64,000 nucleotides of DNA, taken from positions 1 through 64,000 of the forward strand of contig JAVBTT010000024.1 in assembly GCA_031556035.1 (NCBI GenBank), given 5' to 3'. How positions within the stretch are numbered: the stretch's first letter is position 1; each line of letters opens with the position of its first letter. The position numbers were made by a program, and so were the translations under genes. The stretch comes from JAVBTT01 sp031556035 (lineage in GTDB: Bacteria; Bacillota; Clostridia; Oscillospirales; UBA929). The notes below the pieces were generated by a model. The model saw only the letters and a program-made list of their open reading frames with translations, was not told the origin of the DNA and did no database searches. This document shows, piece after piece, positions 59,769-64,000 of this stretch.

Positions 59769-60506
59769 ATGCGTATTTCCGTGGTAGCGGGGGACGAACG
59801 AAACCAAAGGCTGAACGAGCTGCTGTGCGCGGACGGTTGGGAGTCGAGGCTGTTTGGACAGGAAGATCCCGCCCGGGCGGCCGACTGGGGCAGAATAGTG
59901 GTGCTGCCGATAAAGGGCGTCGACCCGGACGTTTTCAACGGATTTCTGAACAACGAGCAGCTTTTGGTAACAGGTCAGGACTTTCTGTCAAGAAACGACT
60001 TTGCGATATTGAACGCCATACCGACTGCGGAGGGGGCGGTGCAGCTTGCGATGGAAAAAACGCCCCAGGCCCTCAGGGGACGCAGGGCGCTGGTGATTGG
60101 CTACGGCAGGATTGGAAAGCTGCTCGCGCACGCGCTGCAAGGCTTAGGGGTGCGCGTCGCGGTAGCGGCCCGCAAGTCCGAGGATTTCGCGTGGATACGG
60201 GCTATGGGATGCGAGGAGCTGAACACGATGCAGCTCCAGGGCAAGCTCTCCGGCTTCGACCTCATATTCAATACCGTGCCGCACCTCGTGCTGCCATATA
60301 TGAGGCTTGTAGAGCTCAAGCGCGACTGCCTTGTGATAGATCTCGCCTCCAAGCCGGGCGGAGTGGATTTCAAGGCGGCGGAGAAGCTGGGGCTGAATGT
60401 CGAGTGGGCGCTGTCACTTCCCGGGAAGGTGGCGCCTGAGAGCGCGGCAATTTACATGCGGGATACGCTTTACGCTATCCTGAGGGAAAGGGGGATCTCA
60501 TTTTGA
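59769..60506 (+). CDS. dpaA: Dipicolinate synthase subunit A, short form
   Basis: 245 residues. Together with DpaB it makes dipicolinic acid from dihydrodipicolinate in the mother cell during sporulation. The nucleotide-binding core is clear: ALVIGYGRIGKLLAHALQGLGVRVAVAARKSEDFAWI, IFNTVPHLVL, and VIDLASKPGGVDFKAAEKLGL with SLPGKVAPESAA. Bacillus SpoVFA is close to 300 residues. The missing part is in the N-terminal half, before LLVTGQDFLSRNDFAILNAIPTAEGAVQ. RBS AAGGAGGG. The stop TGA overlaps a TTG start of dpaB. Confidence 0.9.
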   Translation: MRISVVAGDERNQRLNELLCADGWESRLFGQEDPARAADWGRIVVLPIKGVDPDVFNGFLNNEQLLVTGQDFLSRNDFAILNAIPTAEGAVQLAMEKTPQALRGRRALVIGYGRIGKLLAHALQGLGVRVAVAARKSEDFAWIRAMGCEELNTMQLQGKLSGFDLIFNTVPHLVLPYMRLVELKRDCLVIDLASKPGGVDFKAAEKLGLNVEWALSLPGKVAPESAAIYMRDTLYAILRERGISF

Positions 60507-61084
60507 ACGGGTTGAGAATAGGCTTTGCGATGTGCGGCTCGTTCTGCACGTTCGCAGCCGCTGCGCCGCAAATCGAGGAACTTGTAAAAGCGGGCGCCGA
60601 GGTATACCCGATCCTTTCGGAGACGGCGTATTCGACGGACACCCGCTTCGGCATGGCAAGCGAATGGATTGAGAAAATTGAAGGACTCAGCGGCAGGGAG
60701 ATAATACACACGATACCGCAGGCTGAGCCGATAGGCCCGAAGAAGCTTCTGGACGTGATCGTTGTCGCCCCCTGTACCGGCAACACACTGGGCAAGCTGG
60801 CCAGTGGCATAACCGATTCAAGCGTTACGATGGCGTGCAAGGCGCATCTGCGCAATCAGCGGCCCGTCGTGCTGGCTGTATCGACCAACGATGGTCTGGC
60901 CACAGCCGCCAGGGCGATAGGCGAGCTTATGGCGCGGAAAAACGTCTACTTCGTGCCGTACCGCCAGGACGATTTCGCGAAAAAGCCGAATTCTCTGGTG
61001 GCTGAGCTGTCACTTATCCCGGACGCCGTCACGGCAGCGACACAGGGGCATCAGCTGCAGCCTGTGCTGCTGTGTCCCCTGTGA
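60503..61084 (+). CDS. dpaB: Dipicolinate synthase subunit B
   Basis: 193 residues, flavoprotein family, starting with TTG at 60503 (TTGA overlap with dpaA; GGGGG upstream). Motifs: IGFAMCGSFCTFAAAAPQIEELVKAGAEVYPILSE, DVIVVAPCTGNTLGKLASGITDSSVTMACKAHLRNQRPVVLAVSTNDGL, and FVPYRQDDFAKKPNSLVA. It works with DpaA. Its last 56 bases overlap the 3' end of convergent hflC, unusual for two intact genes, and its final 15 residues are not typical of SpoVFB. This gene pair is the main evidence that the organism forms endospores. Confidence 0.92.
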   Translation: MNGLRIGFAMCGSFCTFAAAAPQIEELVKAGAEVYPILSETAYSTDTRFGMASEWIEKIEGLSGREIIHTIPQAEPIGPKKLLDVIVVAPCTGNTLGKLASGITDSSVTMACKAHLRNQRPVVLAVSTNDGLATAARAIGELMARKNVYFVPYRQDDFAKKPNSLVAELSLIPDAVTAATQGHQLQPVLLCPL

Positions 61085-62003
61085 CGCCCAGCAGATACTT
61101 GGCGAACGGGCTGTCGAGCGGGATCACAAAGGTCGAGCTTTTGCCGACGGTCGTCTTATAGGTTTCAAGCAGATTGTAGAACTCAAAAAACTCGGGATCG
61201 GAGCCGTAAGCCTCGTTGAAGATGCGAGCGGCCTCCTGGTCGCCATCGCCCTTAATGATCTCCGCGTCGCGCTTTGCCTCGGAGGTGATGGAGATGACCT
61301 CGCGGTCCGTTTCTGAACGGATGCGGATAGAGGTCTCGTCGCCCTCCGAGCGGTGCTGCGCGGCGATCTTTTGGCGCTCGGTGTTCATGCGGTTGTAGAT
61401 GCTCTCATAGGTGCCGCTTGGAAGGTCGGTGCGCTTGATGCGGACGTCGATGACGTTGACCCCGAAGGAATGGCAGTCCACGCTGACTGTGTCGGAGAGC
61501 TCTACCAGCATGTCGCCCACGACGGCCTTGTCGGTTATCAGCGTGTGCGAGAGCATCTGGCCTACGCGCTCATTCATGCGCGAGTAAAGGATGTCGTCGA
61601 TGCGGGTCTGCGCCGTCTGCATGTTGTTGTAGGCCTTGTAGAAACGCAGCGGATTGTCTATACGCCACTGGGCGCTGTTGTCGAAGTACAGAGTGCGCTT
61701 ATCCGACGTGATAACCTCGCGCGGCGGGGTGTCGTAGCTTATGAGCCTGGAGGTGTATTTTATGGGGTTGTCCAGAAACGGCACCTTGAGCTTTATGCCG
61801 GTGCCCTCGTGGATCGGGATGTTTTCCCCGTCGGCCTCCATCTGCGCCCTGAGCTCGGGGGTGGCGGTTTTCACATATACGGCGTGTATGCGGCCGAAAC
61901 GCTGCATGATCGCGGACTCGCCCTCCTCAAGGGTGAAGAAGCAGTTCGTGAGGACAATGAGCGCGACAACGGCGACGACTCCAATGATTATCCACTTTTT
62001 CAT
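61029..62003 (-). CDS. hflC: HflC, SPFH-domain modulator of the FtsH protease
   Basis: 324 residues. One N-terminal membrane anchor (5-24) followed by an SPFH/prohibitin domain (EGESAIMQRFGRI, IKLKVPFLDNPIKYTSRLISYDTPP, VITSDKRTLYFDNSAQWRI) and a long coiled-coil part (NRMNTERQKIAAQHRSEGDE, SITSEAKRDAEIIKGDGDQEAARIFNEAYG). HflK and HflC form a membrane complex around FtsH. It starts 3 bases after hflK. Its 3' end overlaps dpaB by 56 bases. Confidence 0.93.
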   Translation of the reverse strand: MKKWIIIGVVAVVALIVLTNCFFTLEEGESAIMQRFGRIHAVYVKTATPELRAQMEADGENIPIHEGTGIKLKVPFLDNPIKYTSRLISYDTPPREVITSDKRTLYFDNSAQWRIDNPLRFYKAYNNMQTAQTRIDDILYSRMNERVGQMLSHTLITDKAVVGDMLVELSDTVSVDCHSFGVNVIDVRIKRTDLPSGTYESIYNRMNTERQKIAAQHRSEGDETSIRIRSETDREVISITSEAKRDAEIIKGDGDQEAARIFNEAYGSDPEFFEFYNLLETYKTTVGKSSTFVIPLDSPFAKYLLGVTGDTAAQAAADAPVSLP

Positions 62004-62006
62004 GCC

Positions 62007-63011
62007 TTAACCTCCCGCTCCCGCTGTCGTGGAACCGCTTACAAGGGGAAGAAATTCCAGAAGATTGCTGCCCTTGTCCACAAAATAGACCTTGTCGACG
62101 CCCGGAAGCACGTCTCTTATCATCTCGAGGTACATCCTGGTGCGCATGACTCCGGGCTGCTTGCGGTACTCAAGCTCAATGGCCTTGTAACGCGCGACAG
62201 CGCCGGTGGCTTCGTTGATGCGCTGCGACTTGTAGGCCTCCGCCTCGTTTATAAGGGCCGCCGCCTCACCGCGGGCTACCGGAAGGTTTTCGTTCTCATA
62301 ACGGCGGGCCTCGTTTTCCTTCGCGTTCTTGTCCTCCAACGCGCGTGTCACGTCCAGGAACGCCTCTTGCACCTCGTCTGGAGGGGAAGCGTCCTGGAGC
62401 TGGACGGCCGTAATAGTGATTCCCATCTCGTATTTGTTGCAGATGTCCTGCAAGTCCTTCAGGATTTCGCGCTGCATATCGTCCTTGCGGTTCGTCAGGA
62501 TGTCGTCCAGCGGGTGCGCCGCCGTCACGCGCCGGTAGGCTGATTCGGATATCGCCTGCAGCACCTTGATCGGGTCTTCCACCTTGAAAAGGTAGTTGTA
62601 GCTGTCGGAGATACGATACTGAACGACCCAGTCGGCCAGCACGAGGTTTTCCTCCTGTGTCAGCATGAGGGCCTGGCTTGTGAACTCGGTCAGCGTGTTC
62701 GGGTCGTTGTTGGCCTGTGACCCGAATTGCAGGCGTTCGATGCGCTCCACGTTGACCTTGTGCCTCGTCTCCGCGAAGGGAATCTTGAACTGAAGGCCGG
62801 GGGTTTTTACGGTTCGCTCGTACTTGCCCCAGCGGGTTATGACGGCCTCCTCGCCCGAGTTCAGCGTGTAAATCCCGCCGAACGCGATAATGAGAGCCGC
62901 GACGACGATTACAGCCAGCAACCCGAAGCGCCCCAGCCAGTTCGCTGTCTTTTTGCGGATGTCCCTGTATTCCGGGGGCTGCGAACCGCCCGGAGGGGTG
63001 TTTTCATACAT
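62007..63011 (-). CDS. hflK: HflK, SPFH-domain modulator of the FtsH protease
   Basis: 334 residues. A Pro/Gly-rich cytoplasmic N-terminus (YENTPPGGSQPPEYRD) leads to one transmembrane segment (about 28-50) and the SPFH domain (GEEAVITRWGKYERTVKTPGLQFKIPF, VLADWVVQYRISD, DDILTNRKDDMQREILKDLQDICNKYEMGITITAVQLQDASPPDEVQEAF). A helical region follows (ARRYENENLPVARGEAAALINEAEAYKSQRINEATG). Partner of HflC. It is 20 bases downstream of metA, so metA-hflK-hflC may be one transcript. Confidence 0.94.
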   Translation of the reverse strand: MYENTPPGGSQPPEYRDIRKKTANWLGRFGLLAVIVVAALIIAFGGIYTLNSGEEAVITRWGKYERTVKTPGLQFKIPFAETRHKVNVERIERLQFGSQANNDPNTLTEFTSQALMLTQEENLVLADWVVQYRISDSYNYLFKVEDPIKVLQAISESAYRRVTAAHPLDDILTNRKDDMQREILKDLQDICNKYEMGITITAVQLQDASPPDEVQEAFLDVTRALEDKNAKENEARRYENENLPVARGEAAALINEAEAYKSQRINEATGAVARYKAIELEYRKQPGVMRTRMYLEMIRDVLPGVDKVYFVDKGSNLLEFLPLVSGSTTAGAGG

Positions 63012-63031
63012 GTGCTTCGCCTCCCGCTATT

Positions 63032-63946
63032 TTATATAGAGTCCAGGTTATACGGAGTTGCCTGGTAGACATAATAGTTGAGCCAATTAGAGTAAAGCAG
63101 ATGCCCGTGGCTTCGCCAGGTCTTTCGCGGCGGCAGCTCGGGGTTGTCGCCGGGGAAATAGTTATAGGGCGGCTCGGGATTAAGTCCCTTGCTGACATCG
63201 CGCATGTATTCGAGGGAAAGGGTTTCCGCGTCGTATTCGGAGTGGCCTGTGGCGAATATATGACGGCCGTCCCTGCTTATCGCGAGATACACTCCCGCCG
63301 TCCCAGAGGTCGCCAGCAGCTTCAGCTCCGGGCAGGCAAGCACGTCCTCCTTCCTGACCTCGGTGTGGCGCGAGTGCGGGGCCCGAAAGGTGTCGTCAAA
63401 GCCACGGACAAGCGGGCAGCTTTTATCCAGCAGATCGTGCTCGAAAACTCCAAAGAGCTTGCGGGGCAGGGAGTACTTTTGAATTCCGTAGTGGTAGTAA
63501 AGCCCTGCCTGCGCACCCCAGCATATGTGAAAGACTGAAAACACATTTGACCTGGACCAGTCCATGATCTCGCAGAGCTCGGGCCAGTAATCTACCGACT
63601 CAAAAGGTATGCTCTCAACAGGCGCGCCAGTGATTATAAGACCGTCGTATCGATTGTCCTTTACCTTGCCAAAGGTGGTATAATGGGCCAGAAGATGCTC
63701 CTCAGGCGTATTTTTAGAGGTATAGGATGAGGTTTGAAGCAGCTCCACCTCAACCTGGAGGGGGGAGTTGGAAAGATATCTGAGAAGCTGGGTTTCAGTT
63801 GCGATTTTGGTGGGCATCAAATTTAATATAAGGAGCTTGAGCGGTCGTATATCCTGGTGGATAGCGCGCTGCTCGGTCATGACGAATATGTTCTCGTTTT
63901 CCAGTACGCTTCTGGCTGGCAGCGACTCGTTTATTTTTATAGGCAT
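63032..63946 (-). CDS. metA: Homoserine O-acyltransferase (MetA type), predicted acetyl-CoA-specific
   Basis: 304 residues. It activates homoserine for methionine synthesis. Blocks: MPIKINESLPARSVLENENIF-type N-terminus, LKLLILNLMPTKIATETQLLRYLSN, VELLQTSSY, the nucleophile Cys142 in FHICWGAQAGLYYHYGI, and HSRHTEV. Position 111 is Glu in TGAPVE. Glu at this position is linked in the family to acetyl-CoA use, and Gly to succinyl-CoA. The RBS is AGGAGGTG 6 bases before the ATG. Only 54 bases upstream are in the window, so an S-box or other leader cannot be judged. Confidence 0.95.
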   Translation of the reverse strand: MPIKINESLPARSVLENENIFVMTEQRAIHQDIRPLKLLILNLMPTKIATETQLLRYLSNSPLQVEVELLQTSSYTSKNTPEEHLLAHYTTFGKVKDNRYDGLIITGAPVESIPFESVDYWPELCEIMDWSRSNVFSVFHICWGAQAGLYYHYGIQKYSLPRKLFGVFEHDLLDKSCPLVRGFDDTFRAPHSRHTEVRKEDVLACPELKLLATSGTAGVYLAISRDGRHIFATGHSEYDAETLSLEYMRDVSKGLNPEPPYNYFPGDNPELPPRKTWRSHGHLLYSNWLNYYVYQATPYNLDSI

Positions 63947-64000
63947 AGCGCACCTCCTGGATATTAGTCACTATAAGGACAGATGAAAATTCAACGTAAA

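Noticed and set aside
61353..62543. 396-codon plus-strand frame across hflC-hflK
   Set aside because: It runs through the hflC-hflK junction on the opposite strand and has no RBS or known motif.
63947..64000. Possible S-box (SAM) riboswitch before metA
   Set aside because: Only 54 bases upstream of metA are present, too few to contain or exclude one.

Overview
The window reads as chromosomal DNA of a GC-rich, Gram-positive, endospore-forming member of the Clostridia, perhaps Oscillospirales (inference). The support is a dipicolinate synthase pair (dpaA-dpaB), S-layer-homology and sortase proteins, lipoproteins with Ser/Pro-rich spacers, Clostridia-like PyrK/PyrD, and strong AGGAGG-type ribosome binding sites. 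I saw no rRNA, tRNA, CRISPR array, prophage or complete insertion sequence.

Layout. 1-5885: a giant secreted repeat protein on the minus strand, running off the left edge. 6.1-9.1 kb: regulators (a membrane LuxR-type protein, an AraC/GyrI protein) and a truncated ClbS-like gene. 9.6-12.9 kb: a DUF4430 lipoprotein and an SLH/terpenoid-cyclase-like protein that together resemble a split transcobalamin, then cheV. 13.4-15.4 kb: a corrinoid-activator-like ATPase and a sortase. 15.8-22.6 kb: pyrC-pyrF-small membrane protein-pyrK-pyrD, followed by a phosphatase/GNAT fusion and a YgiQ-type radical SAM protein. 22.6-30.6 kb: arginine genes argG-argH-argC-argJ-argB-argD-argF behind a promoter with a good ARG box. 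30.9-38.6 kb: gpsA and a 2165-residue rhamnogalacturonan-lyase-type enzyme. 39.1-42.9 kb: yedF-yqeC, an M32 carboxypeptidase and an AraC regulator. 43.4-50.1 kb: a lipoprotein, two tandem paralogous exported proteins, an ABC transporter and a two-component system. 50.2-59.6 kb: mtnA, a zinc-ribbon/CFI-box protein, HtrA with a two-component system, and a BIG2-domain protein with another. 59.8-63.9 kb: dpaA-dpaB, facing metA-hflK-hflC.

The strongest unexplained signals are these. (1) A family of 85-190 bp elements (13131, 26194, 30673 on the minus strand, 50090, 56571) that share linkers but have different, mutually compensating stems, and that usually begin at the stop codon of a gene. This looks like an undescribed structured RNA or palindromic mobile element. 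(2) The argF-position transcarbamylase has lost the usual ornithine-side motifs and the catalytic-loop Cys while keeping much of the carbamoyl-phosphate side. (3) A tandem exported paralog pair is followed by an ABC transporter and a two-component system. (4) The dihydroorotase is unusually short. Three further small repeat families (A, B, D) are scattered between genes.

All family names come from reading motifs in the sequence. No database search was run.
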